NCBI GenBank assembly: GCA_026936335.1
Contig: JAPMXV010000034.1
Location: forward strand, 1-64,000
From: Mantamonas sphyraenae
Lineage: Eukaryota; CRuMs; Mantamonadidae
DNA: 64,000 bases
Reading direction: 5' to 3'
Under the pieces are notes generated by a model. That model was not told the origin of the DNA. It did no database searches and saw nothing but the letters and a program-made list of their open reading frames with translations. Positions 31,193 through 42,200 of the stretch are shown here, piece by piece (position 1 is the first letter of the stretch; each line of letters begins with the position of its first letter). Made by a program: the position numbers and the translations under genes.

Positions 31193-32511
31193 CCTCTTTG
31201 GCTGCTTTGCCCGGCGCGCTTCACTCGGAATGCAACCATCCCATCCCGCGTGTCCACTCCCAGCACCACCCGTGTGTCCCTGTTCACCCATGCCACCACA
31301 GGCCCCTGCCGGAGACGCATCTCCAGCTCTGGGCCCCGGTCGTCAAACTCTGCTTGTGACACGTACAACACCTGCAAATCTGCTGTCTTGCTCTGGTATC
31401 CCTGTGTGTTGATCGATGCCAGAGATCCATCACGACGAATCGACAGCACCATAGGCCCCTTTGGACACCGCTCGTGCGGATTCCCAAGCATCATCCAGTT
31501 GTGTTTGCTCTTGCCGCACGCGAAGCACACGCTACACACACGCACACAAGTGTCAGTAGTCTTGCACATACATCTCGCCACAGCCATTCATACACCCCTC
31601 CCCGCACTAGCCCCTTACATCTCGCTGCAGCCGGGACAGCGTACAAACCGGCCCTTCACCGTATTCTTCACCACCATCTTCACTCGGCACTCCCCACACA
31701 CCCGCGACACGTCCCCGTTCATATTCCCAATCGCCACTAGGTTGTCCCATTCCTGCTCTGCAAGCTTCTCCCGGTATGCTGCCTCCGCCTCCTCCCGCTT
31801 TGCCTCCATCGTTGCAGCCGCCGCTTCCTCCACGCTCTCCACACTCAATGCCTCTTGGTGCTCCGACCGCTTCCCTCGGCTGTGAGTGTTCTCCAGACAC
31901 GACTCGCAGTACACCTCGTCGCACTCCTGGCAGTACAGGCTCGCCACGCTAGCCCGTCCGTTGGCGTCGCACACGGCACACACTTCTTCCACCATCAACA
32001 CCCCTTGGCCCTCTTCCTTCTCCTTCTCGTCCACATCCGCCTTTTCATCCACCGTGTCCACCACGCCCTCCGTTGTAGTCGCCACAACCCCACCCTCCAG
32101 GGCCGCTCTCGCCTTCTTCACCGCCTCCCCCACCTCCCCCACCTCCGTGCACTCCCCCATCTGCGCCACCATCTTTGTGTACACTCGTTCTCCGTCCTCC
32201 ACACTCATGCTTCGCCCACATCCATCCACCGCACAATTCCCCTTCAGCTCCAACCAACTCCGCGCTCCACACACGTCCGCACACACGCTGTGCCCACATT
32301 CACCCACATTCCGCACACAGTTGCTACTTTCGCACAATCTCTTGCATCCATCACACCGGCTCAACTCCTCCCGATCGTGCGTCTGCCGCCGACCCCGCGC
32401 GTGGAACTTTGCATCGCACTCTCCGCAAAACAGATTGTCTGTACACATCAAACACTCCACTGTTGCCTCCTTCTCGCATGATACGCATGAAAGCCGCCCC
32501 GCTGTGCTCAT
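31189..32511 (-). CDS. Multi-zinc-finger protein with two B-box-like modules
   Basis: Exons 31619-32511 and 31189-31531 join in frame (AT|C), giving 411 residues from ATG 32511 (MSTAGRLSC). The first module (CVSCEKEATVECLMCTDNLF...) and one near residue 210 (CAVCDANGRASVASLYCQEC...) have B-box-type C/H spacing including trailing His. Between them is another Cys-rich segment (RCDGCKRLCE...CGHSVCADVCG). A CGECRVK...RCPGC knuckle and a final VCFACGKSKHNW segment follow. The region from residue 300 onward has no recognised fold. B-boxes mediate protein or RNA contacts in TRIM-like and light-signalling proteins. No classical RING is evident, so ligase activity cannot be claimed. The reading frame upstream of ATG 32511 is also open, so an earlier start is possible. 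Its stop overlaps the next gene's ATG. Confidence 0.75.
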
Positions 32512-32694
32512 GTTCCCTTCTCCACGTCTCCCGTTGGCGCCTCTGGCGCCAACTTTTCCACCCTGACCCTTGTGTGTTTGTTCTCCATCATCCCTCTTTC
32601 CAACTGCAACCCCCCGCATGCCCACATCCGCTGACACCCGTTTTTCCATCCCCATGACCTCGTTTTCCCCACCAAAGACACACTCTCGCCAACC

Positions 32695-34962
32695 ATGGCC
32701 TCTGGCGCTGCGACCATGGGAATGGGCGCTTTCCGCGGCTCCATGCGGGGAGGGGACCGTGGCAAGAGCCGAGTAGACGTCCGTGATCTTTTTGACGAGC
32801 GTAGAGAAAGCTTCGACTCCGTTCTTGAGGACATTGAACGCCTCAACGGTACGTTTTCCTGAGCGTTGCCCCGACCAGCCCCTCTTCCCTGACCCCCGCC
32901 ACCTGTGCCCTTGCCTCCACCTCTACACAGAAACACTGGAGCTCCAAGACCTCGGCTCCTTGGACATCCTAAAGAACAGCCCCGCTGCAGAGCCGGAAAA
33001 GGAGGACCAGGAAGAAGAGCCGCCAGAAGGCGCCTTTGTGTCCCGCCGGGCACGAAGAACCTCGCGAGCGGACGCCCATCGGCCCGTCCTCCGCTTGCCG
33101 AAGCAGAACCTCACCGGTGTACGTCGACCCTCTGCCCTCCCACCCACATCCCCTCCCATATCCTCTCTCCTCCCGTTCTCCGTCACTCCCATCCCCTGGG
33201 CCTCACACCTTCATATGCCTTTGCCCCACAACTCCCTCCCAGTACAAACTCCTCCTCTTCCTCCTCTCCGCCGGCAAGCTCTACTCCTCCTCAAAATGCT
33301 CCGCGTAAGTTTCCACACCATGCCTTGTCCAACAACTCCCTGGTGCCCCAAACATCGCATCACACTGGCCATGGCTCCACAACCTGCCCACAACACGCCC
33401 CACCACCCGTAGCAGCCTGACAACCTCGTGCCCCTCCCCATTCTCCCAACCCCTTTGGCTCCCGAACACCCATTCCTTCCTCAGAGAGACCTTTATCGTC
33501 CTCGACAACTGGTTCAAGCGCATGATGAAGTCCTTCATGGACTACACCTGTGCCACAGCCGCCTTTGGCTGCGTCATGATGGCCATCGACAACGAGGTCC
33601 TCTGGTCCTTCAACAACCAGCCCAACGACGCAAGCACTGCTATCAAGATGCTCATTTCCATCAGCACTCTTGTCTCTCTCGTCTGTCTGACATTTTTCTA
33701 CCTCCTCAAGAAGGAGTACTACAAGCTTCTGGGCAACATTCCATCCGAGGCCCATCTTCTCAACTGCAAACTCCGCAAGTGGTACCTTCTCGAGTTCTTC
33801 ATCATCCTCATTCACACACCGCCCTTTGTTGACGGCTCTTTCAAGATCGAGGCCCTCGGCCGCGTCCAAACTTACACATTTGACATGGTCGGCGGCCTCC
33901 TCATCTTCCTCCGCTTGTATCTGCTGCCTCGCTTCATCCTCTTCCGCAGCAAGTACTATCACCGCCAACACCTCTTTGTCAAAGTCATCAGCAACATCCG
34001 CGTCAACGCCGTCTTTGTCATCAAGACCATCCTCTATTTCCATCCATTCACCGCCCTCATCTGCGCCTGGATCTTCGTCGTCCTCACCTCCGGCTACTTC
34101 ATCCGCCTCTGTGAACGCCCTGTCAACCCAGACCACGATTGGTATTGGAACTCCCTGTGGCTCACTGTCATCACCATGACCACAGTCGGCTACGGCGACA
34201 TGAACCCGGAAACCCACTGTGGCCGCACCTTTGCCGTCATTGCTGCTGTACTCGGCGTCTGTATCACCTCTCTCTCCATCGTCGTCGTCAGCAACAGGAT
34301 TAGCCTTTCGGGCGACGAGGTACGCGTCGTCAGTATGATCGAAAAGGACACCGAGCGCCGCCGATTCCGCAACCTCGCCTGCCTATGCGTCCAGTACGCC
34401 TGGAAGTTCTATGTTGCCAAAATGCGCCTCGACGCCGACAAGATGGCCATCAAGCGCACGCTGTATCATCTTGTCCAGCAATTCCGCCAGTCCAAGCGAT
34501 CCTTGCATTCCGCCATTGCCGAGTTCAACGCCTCCATGAACGGCGCCATGCTCGAGGACATGTTCCAACGTGGACAACAAATCGACGACAGGCTCGAGCA
34601 GCTCGCTACAGTCACCCTCAAGCTCCAAAAGAACAACGTTCCGCCAGCTCGCCTTCATCACAAACCACATCCGCAAGAGCGACCTCCACGACACTCCGTC
34701 AGCCCTTTCATCGCGTCACTCGGCCTCCTCCGTCACCTCATCCTCCTCTTCCTCAGCTGCTCCCGCCTTTGACGACAAGCAGCACCCAAACAACAATGAT
34801 GCACAATCCTTGGACGACGCCTCCCTCGCCTCCACTGTCCTCAAGATGCGCAAGAACATGCAGCGTATGGAAACCAAGGTCGATCGCATGATGGCTCTCA
34901 TTGAAAACTTGCATGTAGCTGCCGTCAGCGACGACGAAGCCGCTGCTCAGGTCCCGTCCTGA
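32695..34962 (+). CDS. SK-like K+ channel 2, apparent one-base frame break near the C-terminus
   Basis: Exons 32695-32848, 32931-33118, 33243-33304 and 33485 onward keep frame. A charged N-terminus precedes the membrane domain with selectivity filter TMTTVGYGD and an S6 that ends SIVVVSNRISLS, then a helix (NLACLCVQYAWKFYVAKMR) at the calmodulin-binding position of SK channels. In the assembled frame translation stops at 34772 after unrelated residues. If one A of the AAAA run at 34627-34630 is extra, the frame continues through a Ser-rich segment into a coiled coil (LKMRKNMQRMETKVDRMMALIENL) like that of the channel at 14296, ending at 34962. I take the longer form as real. Its last 16 bases overlap the end of the convergent gene. 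Possible heteromer partner of channel 1. Confidence 0.83.
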
Positions 34963-36179
34963 TCGCTCGCCACCGCCTCCTTGCCTTTCCGTGGAAACCG
35001 ATTCATCCACCCTTGATCAATGTAATCCTTCAGCGTCCACACCCATGATCCGCTTACACTCATCCCATGCCACACTCCGATTGCCTCTCCGTCGCCCGTC
35101 GCCAGCAATGACAGAAATCCGTCCTGTGGTTCGTACTCCTCCAACTCTTGGCCCCGCACGTACCTCACAATATTGGCTGCGACCACCGGTCCCTCCCTAA
35201 CCGCATACACCCCGGCCTTTTGCACTTGCGGCAGCTTTTCTCCCTTTGCATCCACAACATCCACGCAGTCTCCTGCCCCAAACACCTCCTCCCGCTCCAC
35301 GCTTTGCAATGTCTTGCCCACCATCATGTATCCATCCTCTGACAATGGCAGCCCAGTGCACTCCTGCAGCATGGCCGGTGCCGCGGGCCCCGTTGCCCAC
35401 ACACACAAGTCAAACGGCAGCAATTGCCCATTGTCAAGCACCACACATTGCTCATCCACACGCTCCACTCGAGTATCATTGTACACCTCGATTCCCAAAG
35501 CATCCGCCTTGGTGTTGCACCGATCGCTGACCCCCTCCGACGAACTGGACACCAAGCGCTCGCGAGCGTTGACAACGCATACATGCACGGGCAAGTCCAC
35601 ATTGCCCAGTGCCTCGGCCACGCTGTCATTCTCCTGCATCTGCTGTTCCACTTGCTTTCCCAGTGCAGCGCGGAAAGCAAAGGCCAACTCGACCCCTGCC
35701 GCTCCACCCCCCACCACCACCACCTGCGGCACGTGATCCCACGCAGGATGCTGCTCGTAAAATGCATCCATTCGCTCCAACAGCTTCGCCAAAGGGCGGG
35801 TTTGCACCGTATGTTCTCGAACTCCCGACACTCCGGACACAGACGTCTCCGAACCAATGTCCAGCGACACCACGTCGTACTTCAACTCCCTGCCGTCTTC
35901 CAGCACCACCTGCTGCTTTTCTGCCTCCACACGCGCCACTCTACCGTTCACAAACTCCACTCCCAGCTTGTCGCACAACGCGACCACGTCCGTCATGATC
36001 TCCTCGGCGTCGTATAGCTTCGCAACCGCTCCAGGCAGCATTCCACTGTAGAACGCAACCCCGCCGTCACTCACCATGCACACACGACAATCGTCCTCCT
36101 CCACCAGCGCATCCACCAACAGACTTGCCACCTGCACATGCGCATGGCCAGCGCCAACCAGGAGGATCGTTCGCGTCAT
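34947..36179 (-). CDS. FAD/NAD(P)-dependent oxidoreductase (AIFM2/NDH2-like, GAGHAH type)
   Basis: A single exon of 410 residues from ATG 36179. Two dinucleotide-binding Rossmann motifs are clear: FAD at the N-terminus (ILLVGAGHAHVQVASLL) and NAD(P) in the middle (VVVVGGGAAGVELAFAF). The late FAD motif VFGAGDCVDV follows. The His in the first motif is typical of the group of NADH dehydrogenase-like proteins related to AIFM2/FSP1 and to those fused to selenophosphate synthetase. Likely reaction: electron transfer from NAD(P)H to a quinone or similar acceptor. No transmembrane helix; the C-terminal part could be a membrane-contact helix. An in-frame upstream Met (36222) would add 14 residues. 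The start lies 69 bases from the giant gene start on the other strand. Confidence 0.85.
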   Translation of the reverse strand: MTRTILLVGAGHAHVQVASLLVDALVEEDDCRVCMVSDGGVAFYSGMLPGAVAKLYDAEEIMTDVVALCDKLGVEFVNGRVARVEAEKQQVVLEDGRELKYDVVSLDIGSETSVSGVSGVREHTVQTRPLAKLLERMDAFYEQHPAWDHVPQVVVVGGGAAGVELAFAFRAALGKQVEQQMQENDSVAEALGNVDLPVHVCVVNARERLVSSSSEGVSDRCNTKADALGIEVYNDTRVERVDEQCVVLDNGQLLPFDLCVWATGPAAPAMLQECTGLPLSEDGYMMVGKTLQSVEREEVFGAGDCVDVVDAKGEKLPQVQKAGVYAVREGPVVAANIVRYVRGQELEEYEPQDGFLSLLATGDGEAIGVWHGMSVSGSWVWTLKDYIDQGWMNRFPRKGKEAVASDQDGT

Positions 36180-36248
36180 TCCTTTGCGACAGACCGCGCA
36201 AATCAATATTCTCAACTTCATCCCACCCGCGCGTACAGAATCACGCCA
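36180..36248. promoter_or_regulatory. 69-base head-to-head spacer, presumed bidirectional promoter
   Basis: Start codons of the oxidoreductase (-) and the giant surface protein (+) face outward from this 69-base interval. It contains a short A/T-rich patch (AATCAATATTCTCAA) that could be a core element for either direction. This is inference from position. Confidence 0.45.
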
Positions 36249-39200
36249 ATGAGCCACCCAATGCGTCATTTGTTTGTGATTGCCATTGTACTGGGCGCGT
36301 TCTGCGTTGCAGTGACTCGTGGAGAAACACAACCTGCATACGCCACCCGAGCTACATACACCGATCAAGTAGCCCTCTGGGATATGACCGACACTTCTGA
36401 CTCGTCGGGCTTTGGTACAGCCGCCCCTCTCACGCTTCAGGGCGGTGACCCTCCAGTTTTGTCACAGAATCCGACGGGACTGGCGCGCTCCACGGCTGCT
36501 GGCACGGGCCAAGCCATTTCCGCCTCGGCAGGTGCTTCAACCAAGCTCACCACCGAACCGAACACCACCCAGAGCATCAGTGTTGAGCTTGCTCTCAGCA
36601 CTGCCTCTCTGGCCCAAGATTGCGTCCTCCTGGATGTCTCCAGTTCAAGCGGTGAGTTTCATCAGCTGCTTCTCCGCGAAAGGCTCTTTGTCGCTCACAC
36701 ACTCCCTAAAAACCATTGCCCACCCCGCTACCCAACGCCCTCTTGTCCTCAATCACTCTTGTTCCCCCCATGCATGCCGTACAGACTGCACTTCCGGTCT
36801 CAACTACCGCGTTCACCTGAAAGCCCAAGCCGTGCAATTTGACTTGGCTCTGCGAAACGCCAGCTGTGTCGACCAGCAGTCCACATTCTCCTCAGCCCTT
36901 GGTGCTTCCAACCAGCTCTACCACATGGTCTTCACCTTTAGTGCGACCAATGCCTCCAAGCGGGCCATCATCAATGGTGTTGCCCATCCACAGAGTACGT
37001 TCCCTGCAACACCTTTTTAGCCTTCCCGCGCCAAACACGAAACCGCGTTTAACACTCGAAACCCTCCCCGACCCCTCTACCCGTCCACACTCCAGGTTAC
37101 CCCTTTGCGAGCCCCAACAACACTATCCAGTTCCCCACAAGCCCCCAGTTGCGCTTGTTCAATTCCGTTACAGGCGCTCAGGGCTGCACAGGCACGGTGT
37201 TGCTTGCTGCTGTTCATCGAAACATTCTCACGGACACCGAGGCTGCTGCAAACTACAACAACCTGCTTTACACGCGCGCCTTTGGCACCGCGGTGGGTAC
37301 AGTCCTGTCCTACACAGTCGCTCAGAATGGCAACGTGTCCATTGTCCTTAGTCAAGCCTCTGCGGACCATTTCGGCAACGCTCTCACTGCAACCGTCAGA
37401 ACGCTTCCCACCAATGGCTCCATCAACGCAACTGTGGCGGCACCTATCTCCTCTCCCTTTATTGTACAGTACTCAGCCACCGCAAACTTTGTCGGCGTGG
37501 AAACCTTCAATGTCACGTTGAACAACGGGATCCTGGATTCGGCCCATTTTTCAATCAGCGTCAATGTCACCGTGCAGTCCCGCCCTGCCCTTGGATCACG
37601 CAGTAGCTACCAGGTGTCCAACATTCGGCCCATTGCCGGCTCCTCCTTCCAGATTACCATCGACGCTCGTGACACGTACGGGAACCCGACCACCTACACA
37701 AACGACCCCAGCACGAGTGCGTCTTGCACAATTGCCGGTAGCACCACCGCTTGTTCCCGTACCTCTGCAGCTGTGCACACATGTACCATTACACACACAG
37801 TTGCTGGCACGCAGTCTCTGTCCTGCAAGTTTGGTACAGCCGATACCATTACCACAGGTGCCACATCCATCACCGTCGACCCGAGCAGTCTCAACGCAAC
37901 CACGACAACAGCCTCAGGCCTGGGCCTCACCTCAACCGTGGCAGGCGCCCAATCATCTTTCCTTCTGCAGCTGCGAGACGCGTTTGGAAACAACATGACA
38001 ACCGCCATTGGTTTCACCCCAAGTGCACAGCTGACGCACAACACAGCTGCATCCACATCGGTACCGGTCACTTACTCAGTTGCACAAAATGCAACAGGTA
38101 CCTTCTTGGCGACATACAACGCCACCATCAGCGGAGGGTACACCCTCGTCGTGGCGGTGGACGGCGTCAACATAACAGCGTCGCCATTTTCCGTCACTGT
38201 AGCAGTTGCAGCAACGCATGTGCCTCAAACCTTGAGCAGCGGCAACGGATTGGTGTCTGGGATTGCCGGAGCAGGACGCACGGTGACCATTGTGACACGG
38301 GATGCGTTTGGCAACAACCGCACACAGAACGGTGACACGGTGACTGTGAACGCAGTGCCACAGGGCATTGCAGGGGCCAGCACGGTGGGTGCCGTGGTGA
38401 CCTCGTCTGCCAACGCAGGGGTGTACACGGCCGTGTTCAACGTGACAGTGAGCGGCGCGTACAACGTGGAGGTGCGTGTGGACAGCACCCACGTTCCCGG
38501 CAGTCCGTTTGCGATTGTGGTGAGCCCAGAGAGCACGTTTGGAAGCACCAGTTTGCTGAGCCTGACGTCTGGGTCTGTGACGACAGCGGGTAGCATGGTA
38601 CGTGCGTATGTGTATGCACGTGACGCGCTTGGCAACAACCGTACTGTGGCAGACGACACGATTGCAGTGACATTGGTGAACCAGAACGTGAGCGTGTCGA
38701 CGCCAGTGAGCGCAGTGAACGTGAGCAGCAACCCGGCTGTGTATGTGGTGCAGTACAACACGACGGTGTCTGGGCTGTATGTGCTGAGTGGCACCATCAA
38801 CGGAATGACACTTGGTGGGTCGCCGCTGAACGTGGAAGTCAAGACACAGGTGACGCATGTGCCGCAAACCTTGAGCAGCGGCAACGGATTGGTGTCTGGG
38901 ATTGCCGGAGCAGGACGCACGGTGACCATTGTGACACGGGATGCGTTTGGCAACAACCGCACACAGAACGGTGACACGGTGACTGTGAACGCAGTGCCAC
39001 AGGGCATTGCAGGGGCCAGCACGGTGGGTGCCGTGGTGACCTCGTCTGCCAACGCAGGGGTGTACACGGCCGTGTTCAACGTGACAGTGAGCGGCGCATA
39101 CAACGTGGAGGTGCGTGTGGACAGCACCCACGTTCCCGGCAGTCCGTTTGCGATTGTGGTGAGCCCAGAGAGCACGTTTGGAAGCACCAGTTTGCTGAGC

Positions 39201-42200
39201 CTGACGTCTGGGTCTGTGACGACAGCGGGTAGCATGGTACGTGCGTATGTGTATGCACGTGACGCGCTTGGCAACAACCGTACTGTGGCAGACGACACGA
39301 TTGCAGTGACGTTGGTGAACCAGAACGTGAGCGTGTCGACGCCAGTGAGCGCAGTGAACGTGAGCAGCAACCCGGCTGTGTATGTGGTGCAGTACAACAC
39401 GACGGTGTCTGGGCTGTATGTGCTGAGCGGTACCATCAACGGAATGACACTTGGTGGGTCGCCGCTGAACGTGGAAGTCAAGACACAGGTGACGCATGTG
39501 CCTCAAACCTTGAGCAGCGGCAACGGATTGGTGTCTGGGAGTGCCGGAGCAGGACGCACGGTGACAATTGTGACACGGGATGCGTTTGGCAACAACCGCA
39601 CACAGAACGGTGACACGGTGACTGTGAACGCAGTGCCACAGGGCATTGCAGGGGCCAGCACGGTAGGTGCCGTGGTGACCTCGTCTGCCAACGCAGGGGT
39701 GTACACGGCCGTGTTCAACGTGACAGTGAGCGGCGCATACAACGTGGAGGTGCGTGTGGACAGCACCCACGTTCCCGGCAGTCCGTTTGCGATTGTGGTG
39801 AGCCCAGAGAGCACGTTTGGAAGCACCAGTTTGCTGAGCCTGACGTCTGGGTCTGTGACGACAGCGGGTAGCATGGTACGTGCGTATGTGTATGCACGTG
39901 ACGCGCTTGGCAACAACCGTACTGTGGCAGACGACACGATTGCAGTGACGTTGGTGAACCAGAACGTGAGCGTGTCGACGCCAGTGAGCGCAGTGAACGT
40001 GAGCAGCAACCCGGCTGTGTATGTGGTGCAGTACAACACGACGGTGTCTGGGCTGTATGTGCTGAGCGGTACCATCAACGGAATGACACTTGGTGGGTCG
40101 CCGCTGAACGTGGAAGTCAAGACACAGGTGACGCATGTGCCGCAAACCTTGAGCAGCGGCAACGGATTGGTGTCTGGGATTGCCGGAGCAGGACGCACGG
40201 TGACAATTGTGACACGGGATGCGTTTGGCAACAACCGCACACAGAACGGTGACACGGTGACTGTGAACGCAGTGCCACAGGGCATTGCAGGTGCCAGCAC
40301 GGTGGGTGCCGTGGTGACCTCGTCTGCCAACGCAGGGGTGTACACGGCCGTGTTCAACGTGACAGTGAGCGGCGCGTACAACGTGGAGGTGCGTGTGGAC
40401 AGCACCCACGTTCCCGGCAGTCCGTTTGCGATTGTGGTGAGCCCAGAGAGCACGTTTGGAAGCACCAGTTTGCTGAGCCTGACGTCTGGGTCTGTGACGA
40501 CAGCGGGTAGCATGGTACGTGCGTATGTGTATGCACGTGACGCGCTTGGCAACAACCGTACTGTGGCAGACGACACGATTGCAGTGACGTTGGTGAACCA
40601 GAACGTGAGCGTGTCGACGCCAGTGAGCGCAGTGAACGTGAGCAGCAACCCGGCTGTGTATGTGGTGCAGTACAACACGACGGTGTCTGGGCTGTATGTG
40701 CTGAGCGGTACCATCAACGGAATGACACTTGGTGGGTCGCCGCTGAACGTGGAAGTCAAGACGCGGGAAATCAACGGCCCCACCAGCAAAGTTTTTGGTT
40801 CCGCGTTCGCTGGTGCCGTAGCCGGAGAAGGGTCCAGCTTTGTCATTCAAGCACGCGACGTGTACGGAAACAACCGCACTGAAGCCGTTGCCAGCGACTT
40901 TGTGGTCACTCTCGTGCACACCACACAAATCGTCCAGGTAAATGCATCGTTGGCGGTTGTCCCGGCGGTGTACGGTCAATACGATGCTGTTTACAATCTC
41001 ACCGTCTCCGGTACGTACCAGATGTACGTCCGTACGTCTCTCGGCGTCCCAGTTGCCGCCAGCCCGTACTCCATTCTCATCACCCCGGCCGCCACCTACA
41101 CACCGACCACGTATCTGTATGGTGTTGGCCTCTCTGATTCCAAAGCTGGTCGATTGGGCCACTTCATCGTTCAAGCAAGGGACGCCTTCTACAACAACCG
41201 AACACTCACCAATGACATCGTCACCGCAAGTTTGGTGAACACCGTGGACACACAGGTCGGCCTCAACGCAACCGTAGTCGCCACTGTTCCCCCTTCGCTG
41301 GGCAGGTACGACGTCAGTTACAACATCACCGATTCGGGCACATACAACTTGGACGTTCGTGTCAACGGTTTCAGCACGCCAGCTTCTCCATACACCGTAG
41401 TCGTTGTCACTGCGCCGACGCATATTCCCCATACGCAAGTGTACGGTGCTGGACTCACTGCAGCCACAGCTGGCAAGACAGCCTTTTTCACCACCATTCA
41501 GTCACGTGACACTCATTTCAACAACCTCACCGCCAACGTCGATGCATACACTGTGGTTCTGACGCACACATCTTTCGGTGCCGTCGTCATCAACGCTGCT
41601 GTCGTCAATCAAACGTTCCCCAGTGGCTCTTACGGCGTTTCCTACAACGCCACTGTGGCGGGTTCCTATTCGGTGGCAATCACAGAAGATGGCACAACGG
41701 TTCCGGGCAGCCCGTTCACTGCCGTGGTCGAAGCCAATCCCCTCGCTGATCCTCGCCTGTCCACCAGCAACATCTTTGCGTACCAGGCAGGCGACCGTGG
41801 TGAACTCACCGTGCAAGTGCGTGACATCTTCAACAACAACCGCAGTGCCAACACGGACACCCTTGTGGTCACTCTGCAGCACTTGCAGTACGCTGCGGTG
41901 TCAATCAACGCTTCCAAGGACGCGTTGAAGGTTGATACCCAAGGACTCTACCACTACACCTACAACCGCACCGTGGCTGGAAACTACTCGGTTGCGGTCT
42001 CTGTCAATGATGTGCCCATCGCAGGGTCTCCGTTTGCCCTGTGGGTGATCACACGGGCAACCTTCCCGGCGGAGACGCTGTCTTTTGGCTCTGGGCTCGA
42101 CGCGTCTGTTGCTGGACAGATGCAAACGATCCTCGTACAAGCGCGTGATGCGTTCACCAACAACCGCACCCTGGGCACAGACACGTTGTACCTCGCATTG

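Noticed and set aside
38214-40769. CRISPR-like or satellite interpretation of the 639-base repeats
   Set aside because: Units are directly adjacent, coding, a multiple of three and eukaryotic in context; they are protein-domain duplications.
38076-41438. A 1,120-codon open frame on the minus strand across the filamin-type repeats
   Set aside because: It exists only because the repeated unit happens to have no stop in that frame. The translation is His/Arg-rich nonsense, and the plus strand encodes a clear domain series.
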